Shown here piece by piece: positions 44,712-56,500 of a DNA stretch of 64,000 nt. The position numbers and the translations under genes are program-made. Below the pieces are notes generated by a model, which saw only the letters and a program-made list of their open reading frames with translations, was not told the DNA's origin and ran no database searches. The first letter of the stretch is position 1, and every line of letters starts with the position of its first letter. Location: contig CATNEN010000041.1 in assembly GCA_950097015.1 (NCBI GenBank), forward strand, positions 3,017,501 through 3,081,500, written 5' to 3'. This DNA is from Macrostomum hystrix (lineage: Eukaryota; Platyhelminthes; Macrostomidae).

Positions 44712-46118
44712 TGCTGAACGGCTGTTCAGTCCATGGACTGGGGGGATGCCACACACACCACAGGGCTAATATACAGCTAATACAAATATCTGAATAGTAT
44801 AATACGTTATACTATATTCTATTAGATTGCTAACATATGGCAGACCAGTTCCTCCCATCATGCTTACGAACGCCTCGCTCAAGAAATAGCACTAACCTAG
44901 CAACCTACGTGCTTGGCGCAACGCATAACAAACAACACAAAGGTGCACAAATAGTCAAAAGTGGTAAGAATTGATATTGCAGTTTGAGCACTTTATTTTC
45001 GATTACCGCATGAGCACAGAACAGATAGCCTTGAAACCGCGATAAACCATACGTATGGCGGCGTAGATTACGCCAGTTGACTGGTAGGCAATATTCAGAT
45101 CGCATTTCATTCTTTATTTTTTTAACGGACACTCGCATCGAACTACTGTGAGTAGTTCAAAATCTTGAGTAAAACACGTAGACTTGTCGCATTGGGATAC
45201 CGTCTTTGGGTCAATAACGACAAAGTCCTCAGTCCTCAGTCCCCCTGAGGACTCTGTGGCCCTGCCAGACTCCCAGGATGACCAGCAGCAGAGCGCTCCC
45301 AGGTAGCTGGGCGAGCATCCAAGTACTCAAACCGCCTGTCTCAAGACAACAAGCTGGAGTCCTGACATGAGGAATATAGAGCGTTCAAGAAGATACTAGC
45401 CATAAGCTTGAATAGCCACATATTGCAGCTTTGCATGGCGAGCTGGAATAAGTGGGAGTACTTCAGTACAATGTGATAAAAACGTAAGTTTAAATATGAT
45501 TTTAAAGAAACATTAAAAGCCAATAATTACTCATACTTTACAGCAAAAAAATTGGACATGGCAGAATGGCAGATAAGCCTCTCTCACAGAAAAATTATCA
45601 AAATATTATCAATTTAAGTATCTGAAATTGTTTAAAAGTATTCTCACAATAAACTTGTACTTTCGTGGTGAAAATTGTGAGTAGCTGCTTTTTTTAAATA
45701 ATTTGTTTATCTTGGTTCTTAATTTTTTATTATTCACTATGCTTTGACATGCACAGCTGATTTCCAGAGACAAAAATGTTACTTGTAAGCAAATCCTGAT
45801 TGATTCCAGTGTTAATAAAAAATATGGTAGAATAATACATAAAAAATATGTTTCTTTAAAAATAAAATGGTAAGAAATATGCCAATAGATTACATCTCCA
45901 AGTTAAATAAGCTATCCTAATTGTAAAAATATATGATTGGGGAGTTGAAGAAGCAACTGTGTTTTAGGTAACTTAAAATACTTTTCAATTTCACCACAAA
46001 AGTAGTTGATTCACATTTTAATTTCTAACCTCACTGTGGCATATGATATGCAATTCTACCTGTGTTCTGTGAAAAAAATAATTTTTTGAAATGTGTTTTT
46101 AAATCGTTTTATGGCTAC
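44712..46118. other. Intergenic, AT-rich
   Basis: No gene recognised. A perfect small hairpin GTCCTCAG...CTGAGGAC lies at about 45231-45252. A segment GAGCACTTTATTTTCGATTA (about 44986) is similar to GAGCACTTTACTTTCAAATA after the first short TIR element (about 46880), which may mark an older dispersed repeat. Confidence 0.4.
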
Positions 46119-46129
46119 AACTGTCTCAG

Positions 46130-46542
46130 TATAGGCCGATAGCTCAAATGGGCGGATAGCTCAGTCAGTAAGGTGTCGGACTCTGGATCAGATGGTCCTG
46201 GGTTCGACTCCCGACCTAGTCTAGAACTATTCGTGCAGCCTTTGGCAAGCTGCTTTGCCCTGATGTGCACACAGTCTACTCAGCTGCAAATGAGTACTGA
46301 CATTTCGTTGGGTAATAATAATTCCGGCTGGTGTGGAATAAAGCAGTTCTGTGCAGCAATTCTGTGGGGTTTGGATGCTGCCGATATGTTTGGAAACATA
46401 AATTCCATTGCTGACACGCGGCTGTCAACTGGTGTCCGAGAGAGCCTGGGAGTACAATAGGTGTGCAGTACCCACCTGCTAGTTTGCTTCACACACAACA
46501 CCTGCACTGGCCCTTGGGTCTAGTGTCAATTATTATTATTAT
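46130..46542 (+). mobile_element. tRNA-derived SINE, 413 bp, with 11-bp target-site duplication
   Basis: The head holds an A-box-like TAGCTCAGTCAGTAAGG (46157 onward) and a B-box GGTTCGACTCC (46201 onward), but the stems do not close as a functional tRNA. The body contains TTGGCAAGCTGCTTTGCCC and CTCAGCTGCAAATGAGTACT, a type of block I recall from many invertebrate tRNA-SINEs. The tail is (TTA)n. The element is bounded by the exact direct repeat AACTGTCTCAG (46119-46129 and 46543-46553), the expected product of LINE-mediated insertion. It is non-coding. The ORFs inside it are incidental. Confidence 0.85.
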
Positions 46543-46568
46543 AACTGTCTCAGCGCAACTTTTCTCAG

Positions 46569-46817
46569 CATACATGTGCAACCTCCCAAATCTTAGCCGG
46601 CTGTGCGACTTAGTTTTTTCTCTATTTACGACTTAGTTTGCTCTCATTTGCTCTATTTTTCTCTCCACTTTTTCATCTTCTTCACGCCTTCCTTTTTTGT
46701 CCCTTGGTCCCCCTGTGATTTTTTGTGCTTGGTTGATTGGTCTTTGCGACTTACCTTGCTTGGCCCTCGTTTCACCTGGCTGGTTCGGCTGGGTCGGCCA
46801 GGCGTTGCGCATGTATG
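46569..46817 (+). mobile_element. Short TIR element (MITE), copy A, 249 bp, 8-bp TSD
   Basis: It starts CATACATGTGCAAC and ends GTTGCGCATGTATG, a 14-bp inverted terminal repeat with one mismatch. The flanks are the exact 8-bp duplication TTTCTCAG (46561-46568 and 46818-46825). The interior is non-coding and contains AAGTCGCAAA-type motifs and GGCCGACC-type palindromic GC-rich blocks near one end. Copy B lies inverted 176 bp away. 8-bp duplications are made by hAT- and P-superfamily transposases. Confidence 0.88.
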
Positions 46818-46993
46818 TTTCTCAGATTATAGATATCTCTTTAATATACTTTGCAAGAGCTTCTATTATGTATGACAGTTAGAGCACTTTACTTTCAAAT
46901 ATCACATGAGCACAGAACACAAATATCTCACTTTCTGCCATTCATATTGTGCCATTAAGTAGTTTCACTTATCTAGGTTTGATTTATCTCTGT

Positions 46994-47273
46994 CATACAT
47001 GCGCAACACCCGGCCGACCTGGCCGAACCGGCCGGGTAAAACGAGGGCCAAGCAAGGTAAGTCGCAAAAACCAATGGACCAAGCGCAAAAAATCAAAGGG
47101 GAGACCAAGGGACAAAAAAGGAAGGCGTGAAGAAAAGGAAAAAGGGGAGAGAAAAAGAGAGCAAATGAGAGCAAACTAAGTCGTAAATAGAGCAATGAAA
47201 CGAACTAAGTCGCAAATGAGAGCAAAAACTAAGTCGCATGGCTGGCTAAGATTTGGGAGGTTGCTCATGTATG
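46994..47273 (-). mobile_element. Short TIR element (MITE), copy B, 280 bp, inverted, 8-bp TSD
   Basis: It starts CATACATGCGCAAC and ends GTTGCTCATGTATG. It is flanked by the exact 8-bp duplication ATCTCTGT (46986-46993 and 47274-47281), different from that of copy A, so the two copies inserted independently. Its reverse complement aligns with copy A (CATACATG.GCAACCTCCCAAATCTTAGCC at one end). Copy B has about 30 extra bases internally (extra GAGAGCAAACTAAGTCG-like units). Confidence 0.88.
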
Positions 47274-47281
47274 ATCTCTGT

Positions 47282-49844
47282 TTTCTGGCAACAAAATTTG
47301 CTTTGTGTGTTATAATTGCTTTTACAGAACTACTTCCAATGCAGTTTAGCATAACTTCACTGCTAATTTTGGCCTTGATTCCAACATTGCTTAATGCAAG
47401 ATCCCATAATAATTTAAAAAATGATTGAATCTAGATGGTAAATTATAGAGGCCCAGTATGATACATGTCCTTTCTATATTGTATAATAGGCCTAAAGGCA
47501 ATCTGTCTAATTAAGACTAGGCCACATTGCTGTCTATATTCTGGCTGACTTGTAGTACTGCCTTTTATAGCTTTTTTGTTCACTTTAAAAAAAGCTGCAG
47601 TCCCAATGACCCAGGTTCCATGAGACAAAAGCCCTCCTAGGCATCAGACACATAAAGAGCTATGTCCTTGGTCACTGCTATGCAGTACAGCATAAGTTAT
47701 TTGTATCTGACTACCCCATAGGCTGATAATTACATTAAAAGAATAATAGTATAGTCACATTTTTTGCTTATCTTTGCTTACCTTTAGGGTTGAAATTAAG
47801 CCCAGGAATTTCCATTATGACTCTATCTGACAATTGCCACTGAAAAATAATTTGGTTGCCAGATCTTTTAGGTCAGAGCTCAGTTATTAACCACTGTTTT
47901 CTGTATATTTATTTCTAGCTTGTATAGCTTCAACAATATTCAGATATTGTCAAGACCCTTTGGAATTCCTGTAGATTTTTCCTCAATGAACTCTAAACTG
48001 CAAAATGAATATTGTGGCATAGAGCTTAAACTAAAAAATGATTAATAGTGAGAAGAGTAGAAGAGAGAGTGGACAGTATTGTATTACTCCATTTGTTAAT
48101 GCTGCTTGCCTTAGTTGCTAGACTATGTCACAGAATCTGAGACTTTCAAATGAAATTTAGCTCCTGTTCTGAGTAGCCTACATACTTTGTACTGCTTCAA
48201 CGATTTTTGGACTATATTTTGACTAGGGGCCTAGTTTATCAAACTACAAAAATATGAAACTACCTGTTGCATTAGAAGACTCTTTGTTGATGACTCTTAT
48301 CCCAATTGAACATAGTTTTGATTATAATAATACAGGCAAAGAGAAAAATACAAAAACCTCTCTTCTAACACTTTTTAATTGATAGATAATAAGTTAGTTT
48401 GCAATCACGACAATTGAACTGATTTGCCTAGTGAATATAGCTTGGTAGTCAAAATCAACAAAGAAAGGGAAGAAAAATACACCAAAAAGTATTTGTGGAT
48501 AATAATAACTATACTAATTTTAATTAAGTGATATTTTTATACTGTATATTGAATGGCATTGTATATTTTGTGTTGGATTTTGAATTATATATTGACATTG
48601 CATTGCATATTGACATATTGTATTGTATATGTTTTCATACAATTTTAATTTCGATATAAAGGTCAAATATTGCTACTTTAAAATAACCGGATGACCGAAA
48701 GTGATTTCTCAACAATAGAATTATTCGTGCCGTGCATGAGTTCTTTCTTGCTGCATTGTTTCTTCACGTTAATTTTTAAAAATTATTTAAAGTTTTTGAC
48801 TGATCGATGGTTTCCAGGATTTTGCTCGCTTAAATCGGCGCGCTCGAATGGTCTTCACCTCAGCACAGTTAATTAAAAACTTTATGAATTGAAGAAATTA
48901 ATGAAATACAAAATGTAAGTTATATATGAATTATATATATATATAAACATAACGTAAAATAGCACTAATACGCTTATAACTTGAAATAGAGTATAATTGC
49001 TTTATCAGGATTGGCACTCGTTATTTTCACTGGACAGTGCAATAAGTTTGATGGAACTGTGTGTTAAGTGTGTAATATATTATTTCTGTACGCTAGTTTA
49101 GTATTATCTAACCAGCTTATAGTTTATTTCTAATCATCGTTACGTCACTAGAGCTAGCTCTATGCGTCTATCTTATAATTGTATGCCTAGCTATTAGCTA
49201 CTATACTATTCACTATTGTTCTCGTGACCTCATTCTCGGTCCTGAAGCAGTGCACTAGCTTACTCAGACCCCAACATGCTCGATGACAAAGTAAAACAAT
49301 ATACAAAAGATTAGCCTAAGGATTTGAATTGGTTTAGCCCACAGATACTATATTAACTAGATAGTTCACTTCCATTTACTTATGTTGTTAAATATTTTAG
49401 CTACTTTCTGTTCGGTAGCAAGTAAAGAATATGGCTTGTATTTTTTGTAAGGATGAACAAATCAAGTGGTTTAAAGATTGAAACAACGAGAACGAGAAAG
49501 AGAGTCACATGACCCATACGACTCTGTTATCAGTTCAAGAAAATGTACATTGGTTTGTTCCCTCAGGGCTCACAGTCAGTAGCCTCACAGAGCAATTAAG
49601 TGGGGTAGAGGAGTGACGGGGGTAGAGTTTGCGTGGAAAGGCGCGGCGCGATCGATAGTGAGGAGAGGAAGGAAGGAAAGGGAGTGAGAGGGGCAGACCA
49701 AATGGACCAATAGGAAGTTAAGAGGGATGGAAAATAAGATCGCACACAGCCAGCGTAGGGGGTGGGGGTTATCTACAGAACATCATCTTAAAGCGAAGTT
49801 AAATTCATACACCAAAACAGCGACATGTCAGCAACAGCTTTAGC
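47282..49844. other. AT-rich intergenic; upstream region of the P-type transposase
   Basis: No gene recognised. Composition changes near 49550-49780, where a purine-rich GGGGTAGAG...GGAAGGAAGG tract leads into the transposase gene. That region probably holds its promoter. I searched by eye for a terminal inverted repeat matching sequence after 52333 and found none. Confidence 0.4.
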
Positions 49845-52333
49845 ATGAACTTCAGTTCCAAACGCTGCTGTGCGGCAACGTGCACTTACACTGCCGAATC
49901 TCTAACGGATGATGGAGTCGCTGTTCGAATGCATAGATTCCCAAGCGACAACGAAGTTGCAAGTCGATGGCAGCGGCTGCTGGAAATCGATCTGGACATC
50001 GAAACGATCCGCAAGATGGGATTGCGAGTTTGCAGCATACATTTTACCGATGATGCCTACAATTGTCCTTCCCTAAGACATGATGCTGCAACTCGACTGC
50101 GGTGGAACCCAGTTCCAGACAAGGAGCTCACGCTCCCCCGCCTGATACCGCATGATCCTACGCACATGATGGACCGCAGCGACGAGGAAATTGACAACGC
50201 ATATCCTCCGCATCTACTGCCTTATAATTACAATGACGGCGACGCTGCAGATCAACGACAACAGTTAATACCAGTACCCAGAAGCCCGGTCGACCAGGAT
50301 GGAATTATTCAACGATGTAACGATATCATCGCACAATTGCGTAGCAAAGTTCACCGGCAGAATCGAACTATCAAACAGATGCAAGACCGAATTAGAAAAG
50401 CGAAGTCAGTCCAGTTGGGTAGCGATTCGATCGCGACTCGCCTGATGAAGAACAAGCTTGGGCGAAAAGATGTTCACAGCCGTGGAATGCGCTGGACCAA
50501 GGATGCCATCGCTAGCTCCATTCAGCTGCATCATAAAAGTCCATCGGCTTACCGACTGCTCCGCAGTAGATGGAAGATGCCGCTACCATCGGAGTCATCG
50601 TTGAAACGGCGAATCCGTCAGTTTTTTTCGTCGCCTGGTGTCTGCCATAAGACCCTAGAGCTGCTGCAGCAGAAGGTTGCTGAAATCCCTGAGCCACAGC
50701 GCCTGGCCACCTTGTGCTTGGACGGCATGAGCTTATCGGCGAGCATTCGCTATGATCAACATGCCGACAAAGTGGTCGGCTATGATGAATACTCAGTTGA
50801 TGACCTTGAGCGCCGGCTTCGCAGACCAGTGAATGAAGCAGTTGTTGCTGTTTTGCGCGGAATTTGGAGCAACTGGAAGCAGCCGATCGCGTACTATCCA
50901 GTGTACATGACCCTCGGTCAGCTGGGATTCAAGAAGGCTATCAACGAATGTATTCGCGCTGCGCATGAAGTTGGAGTTCGAATTATCGCCCTGGTTGCTG
51001 ACCAAGAGACAACACAGTGGGCATATCTCTCCAAACAGGTGAGTTGCAAGGGCTGGCGATATTGGTTTTGCTAATTTATAAAAACAACCGATATGTGGGC
51101 ACCGTTTCCACATGAGGTCACGAGTCGACTACTTTTTGATTGCGTCATTACTTCAGGTGAACCCTTCGACTCCATTTCTGAATCATCCTGTGACCCAGAA
51201 GCCCGTCTTTGTCATCATTGACGTACCGCACTGCCTGAAGAATGCCCGCAACGCGCTGATGAAGAACAACATCATTTTCGACGGATGCAAGCTGGCAAAA
51301 TGGCAAGTCCTGGTCGACTTCTACGAAAGGGACAGCAGTCGATCTCTCAGGCTTGCGAGCCGACTGAGCGATGCGCATTTTAGCCTCCAGTTGGGCCAAA
51401 AAATGAAGGTCTCTCTAGCCGCTCAGATCTTCAGCCACTCAGTTGCAAGTGGAATCAGAACGCTGGTGCATCACCAGGAGCTGCCAACTGATGCCTTGCT
51501 GACAGCAGAATTCGTACATAAGGTGAACGACGCTTTCGATTTGCTGAATTCGGCGAACATATTTGACAAGGGCTTTAAGCAACCGATTCAGTGGGATTCC
51601 CTTTCCGAAAAAGTGAATGAGCTGCGCAAGGTTGAGGCCTTTATTGGAAGCTGGCAGTTCCTCCCTATCAACGGCAAGGCGCAAAAGTCGACAGTGAAGT
51701 TCAAGGAGGCGTGGGTCCTGTCGACTGCTGCTATACGGCAGCTCTGCACAGTTCTGATTCAGGATGAAAGCTTCGAGTTCGTCTGCACGCGGAGGCTAAC
51801 TCAGGATCACGTTGAGGTAAGTTCCAATCATTTACAGTATTGGATGCTAGTCAGCTGCATTGCCAATAGGATTTTGGTGCTGTTTTCACTGTTTTGGTGC
51901 CATAAAATAGAAAAACACAACCTCTCTCTTGCAGAATCTGTTCTGCATCATTAGGGGTCGCAATGGCTTCAATGAGAAGCCCGAGCTGTCAGCTTTCGTG
52001 GGAGCCTTGCGTTCTGTGGCTGCCAGTGGTCTCGCGCATCCAGATTCTGCTGCCAGAAACTGCGAAGACGACGGCTGCACGGCTGCAGTCACGGCAGACA
52101 GTGCATGCATAGAAGGCAGCAGCAGCAGCAGCAGCAGCGCAATCGTTTCTGCAGTAAATCATTCGATTTCTACCGACGATTCACCGGCGCATGTCTTGGA
52201 GTCACAAGAGCTGCCCAAACTCGTGTGGTACGCTGTAAAGAAGGCAAAGAACAAAGAAGGCCGTCGTCGCCCGTCGAAGCTCAGAAGGTCGAAGGGCTGG
52301 CTCTTTCGCGATAAAAAGGATGCATCCTCATGA
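49845..52333 (+). CDS. THAP-domain P-element-type transposase, intact (3 exons, 750 aa)
   Basis: Exons 49845-51038, 51157-51816 and 51935-52333 join in phase 0 at GTGAGT/CTTCAG and GTAAGT/CTTGCAG. The THAP zinc finger (C2CH) occupies residues 1-90, with Cys8/9, Cys13, HRFP, Trp42 and CSIHF (Cys63, His66). A coiled coil follows at about 165-200 (IIAQLRSKVHRQNRTIKQMQ). The P-element transposase core includes TLCLDGMSLSASI (first catalytic Asp region), the GTP-binding/insertion region with FVIIDVPHCLKNARNAL, and exon 3 beginning NLFCIIRGRNGFNEKPELSA, which matches the 'NLF..IR..GG.NDNP' block. Total length equals that of the Drosophila P transposase (about 751 aa). A poly-Ser tract and a Lys/Arg-rich tail end the protein. 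It could be an active transposase gene or a THAP9-like host gene. No terminal repeats were identified. Confidence 0.9.
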
Positions 52334-53534
52334 GGCCGAGACCGCTGCCGCCGATGTATGAGCTTGTCCCGCGAGGTGACGTAAGAGAACACAGTCTGCG
52401 AAGGTAGTGGTGATATGGCCAAACTCTACTCCAAAGTTGTCTACAGTGCCGTTGGCAAGCAGGATCGAGGGTCTGGCGTCCGAGCTAGCCGTCAGGTTCA
52501 TGGCAATGCCGTTGCGGGGTCGGGCCTGTTGGGTCTTGAGGCTAGAGACGCGTCGATGGGTGGCTCATCGCATTTGACTGGCGTAAGCAGGGAGACAAAA
52601 AACTGGATCTGTGCGAGGTGGCAGCAATTAAGGGACCACTAGAAGAAGAAGGACGGGACACTTCGTTTCTTAGTTTCTTATTCTAGTGGTCGTTGGGTGG
52701 CAGTCTATGGCAGCGGGCTGAACGCTAAGATGGGAAAGACGCTTTGGTTAATATGCTGCTCTTCTTACGTAATGTCCAAAGCTCGATGAAGCCTCACAAA
52801 ATAACAAATATAAGTACGGTAAATGCTAAAACTGTCGTTGATGGAATTCCAATACTTTATGGCACGCATATTTGAGAATACATGCGCCTTATTGTACGTA
52901 ATATAGTTAGTTTGATGGTACTATACAATGTATATAAAATTGTATTATTTTAATAACCCTCTTTCTATCAGCTGATCAAGTAGGATAATTAGTTAGTTAC
53001 CTGCTGTCTTTCCAGCCACGAATAATTTCATCAGATAGCACGTTATTATTTTAATCAGAAGTGCTGAGAAATTGAAATAAGCCTAGTTTTCTTAAACTCT
53101 ATACGAAGTATTCTAGGATTGCAAATTTTTAATAGAAGTTCTTTGAAACAGAACAGAAAACAGACTCAGATCTTGCTGGTTCATTTTTATTTTACAAGTC
53201 CTAACTAGCTTCTATTTTAGATAAAATATTTGCTTTATGTTAGAATTAGTGGAGCACTATTTCACAAACCATAGTTTATTTTTGAGACTTGTTAAACTAG
53301 CAAATTCTGGCAAATTGGCTCTAAACACCAGGTCTAGCTAGCTAGTATTGGTGACAACTCTTGACAAGTCTAAAGTCTGAATAGACTTTTTAATAATTTC
53401 GTGATTTACCAAAGTATGGTATAGACACTTAGAACCCTGAAAATGTCTTTTTTAAATAGATGAAATAGGTAAATAGCAATTAAAAGTATAATACAGAGTT
53501 TACTGGCTATAGCTATCAATACAGAGCAACAGTA
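52334..53534. other. Spacer between the transposase and the Nova homologue
   Basis: The first about 320 bases keep a GC-richer composition like the transposase gene. A perfect 11-bp inverted pair, GACCACTAGAA (52634-52644) and TTCTAGTGGTC (52681-52691), follows, and then AT-rich sequence. The hairpin could end the transposase transcript or mark an element edge. The right part is presumably the Nova promoter. Confidence 0.4.
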
Positions 53535-56500
53535 ATGGAATCTGATAGAGAGTCTACTGTTAAAAGAATTCCTGGTAAGTGATTTTTACTTACTTTTTTA
53601 TTTATGAGTACATTGCTGAAGTAAATATAGTAAATAAGCCTAGCCTGAATAATTAAGCATAAATTTCATAGAAAGCATTTGTTTCATAGACCTAAGTATT
53701 ATTTTTGCCTAATTTCTCATGTTCTCATACCTACCAATAATGTATTTATAAGATTTTAATATGAAATGGCTATATGCCCTGAAAAATAGTGTTTTGTCAA
53801 TATTGCAAAATAGAGCTAGCTTTATTGTTGAATAGGACTTTCAGTTTTATTAAACAAAAAATAGAAACATTTTAGGCTCCTCTGTTACTATATCTAGGCT
53901 CATCTTGGCTTATATATTTGTTCTTAATTTATATAAATACATATATATCTAGCAAAAAATAATATAAATTATAATTTTATAAACTCCTAAACATAGGCCT
54001 ATTAAGCTTTATGCTCTTTCTTTAAGGTAGTGCTAGGCCTAATCTGAATGCTAATCAATATGCAACTGTATACATACAAATTAAAAATTTGTGGTTTTGA
54101 AATATTCTTATTATAAGGAATATTCAAATTATAAACTAACAAGTGCAACCTCACTGCTTTCTTTTAAACAGCTGACAGTGTAATGTTCAAGATCTTGGTC
54201 CCATCTATTGCTGCTGGGGCCATTATTGGCAAGGGTGGTGAGGCCATTGCCCAGCTGCAGAAGGAGAAAGGGGCCAAGGTGAAAATGTCTAAGTCGAATG
54301 ACTTTTATCCAGGTAAGTTTTTGCATCTTTCTATCCTTATAATAAAAAATAAAGGGCTTCTAATTTCTCCAAGAAAGCTAACTTGGCAATCTTTTTGGCT
54401 TCAACAACTTCTCTGCAAATGCAGCTTCTCTGCTTCAACAGCTTCTCTGCTTCAACAGCTTCTCTGCAAATGCAGCTTCTCTGCTTCAACAGCTTCTCTG
54501 CAAATGCAGCTTCTCTGCTTCAACAGCTTCTCTGCAAATGCAGCTTCTCTGCTTCAACAGCTTCTCTGCAAATGCAGCTTCTCTGCTTCAACAGCTTCTC
54601 TGCAAATGCAGCTTCTCTGCTTCAACAGCTTCTCTGCAAATGCAGCTTCTCTGCTTCAGCAGCTTCTCTGCAAATGCATCACCGTTTCTTAGTACCGTTT
54701 CTTAGTTTCATGCCTAAAAACAAATAAATTGTCCACTTGTTTAATAAAAAAAACTACTTACAGTAGCCAAGTACGATATTTGCTTACAATCTGTATGACC
54801 CTTTTAATGGTAAAAAAATATAGTAATTAAGGTGTATTCTATCATCGCAGCTGCCACTCCCTCCAACCTTAAGGCACAACGGAGCGGGTTTGCCTAATCC
54901 AGGGCAGCGTTGAGTCCATCATAGCCGTCTGCAGCAGTATCATGGATCGGGTGCTGGAAAAACCCGACCCGAACCCAAAGCTCACTGGCGACGGCAAGCT
55001 GAATGTGGAGCGGCACAAGCAGGTGAAAACATTCAACATGGCTCTCGATTCTCTCAGATCCCCAAATTGAGCTCACGATTCTCTCAGATCCCCAGATTCA
55101 GTTTATGATTCTCTCAGATCCCCAGATTCAGTTTATGATTCTCTCAGATCCCCAAATTGAGCTCACGATTCTCTCAGATCCCCAGATTCAGCTCACGATT
55201 CTCTCAGATCCCCAGATTCAGCTCACGATTCTCTCAGATCCCCAGATTCAGTTTATGATTCTCTTAGATCCCCAGATTCAGTTTATGATTCTCTCAGATC
55301 CCCAAATTGAGCTCACGATTCTCTCAGATCCCCAGATTCAGCTCACGATTCTCTCAGATCCCCAGATTCAGCTCACGATTCTCTCAGATCCCCAGATTCA
55401 GCTCACGATTCTCTCAGATCCCCAGATTCAGTTTATGATTCTCTTAGATCCCCAGATTCAGTTTATGATTCTCTCAGATCCCAAAATTGAGCTCACGATT
55501 CTCTCAGATCCCCAGATTCAGCTCACGATTCTCTCAGATCCCCAGATTCAGTTTATGATTCTCTCAGATCCCCAGATTCAGTTTATGATTCTCTCAGATC
55601 CCCAGATTCAGTTTATGATTCTCTCAGATCCCCAGATTCAGCTCACGATTCTCTCAGATCCCCAGATTCAGTTTATGATTCTCTCAGATCCCCAGATTCA
55701 GTTTATGATTCTCTCAGATCCCCAAATTGAGCTCACGATTCTCTCAGATCCCCAAATTGAGCTCACGATTCTCTCAGATCCCCAGATTCAGCTCACGATT
55801 CTCTCAGATCCCCAGATTCAGTTTATGATTCTCTCAGATCCCCAGATTCAGTTTATGATTCTCTCAGATCCCCAGATTCAGTTTATGATTCTCTCAGATC
55901 CCCAGATTCAGCTCACGATTCTCTCAGATCCCCAGATTCAGTTTATGATTCTCTCAGATCCCCAGATTCAGTTTATGATTCTCTCAGATCCCCAAATTGA
56001 GCTCACGATTCTCTCAGATCCCCAAATTGAGCTCACGATTCTCTCAGATCCCCAGATTCAGCTCACGATTCTCTCAGATCCCCAGATTCAGTTTATGATT
56101 CTCTTAGATCCCCAGATTCAGTTTATGATTCTCTTAGATCCCCAGATTCAGTTTATGATTCTCTCAGATTCCCAGATGGAGCTCACAATTCCCCCCAGAA
56201 TCCCAGGTACAGTTTCTGGCCACGGAATCTCCCAATATCCAGGTAAAAATCCTAGTGCCTAACAGTACGGCCGGCATGATCATCGGCAAGAAGGGCGCCT
56301 TCATCAAGGAGATCATGGACAGCAGTGGAGCCTTTGTGCAGATCTCGCAGAAGCCGAAGGAGCAGGCGCTGACGGAGCGCTGCGTCACTGTGGCCGGAGA
56401 CTCGGAGGCTAACCGGACGGCCCTGGCGATGATCGTGGCCAAGATAGCCGAAGATCCGCAGTCGGCCAGCTGTCCGAACATCAGCTACGCTGACATTTCG

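Noticed and set aside
46151-46221. A tRNA gene
   Set aside because: A- and B-boxes are present, but the acceptor and T stems do not pair. The sequence continues into a SINE body with a (TTA)n tail and target-site duplication.
49591-52632. A 10-bp direct repeat AGCAATTAAG on both sides of the P-type transposase as a target-site duplication
   Set aside because: P elements make 8-bp duplications, and the bases just inside (TGGGGTAG and GAGGTGGC) do not form an inverted repeat. Chance is the simpler explanation.
55105-56262. A 385-codon ORF on the + strand
   Set aside because: Translation of the 30-bp array in Nova intron 3. KH exons splice around it in perfect phase.
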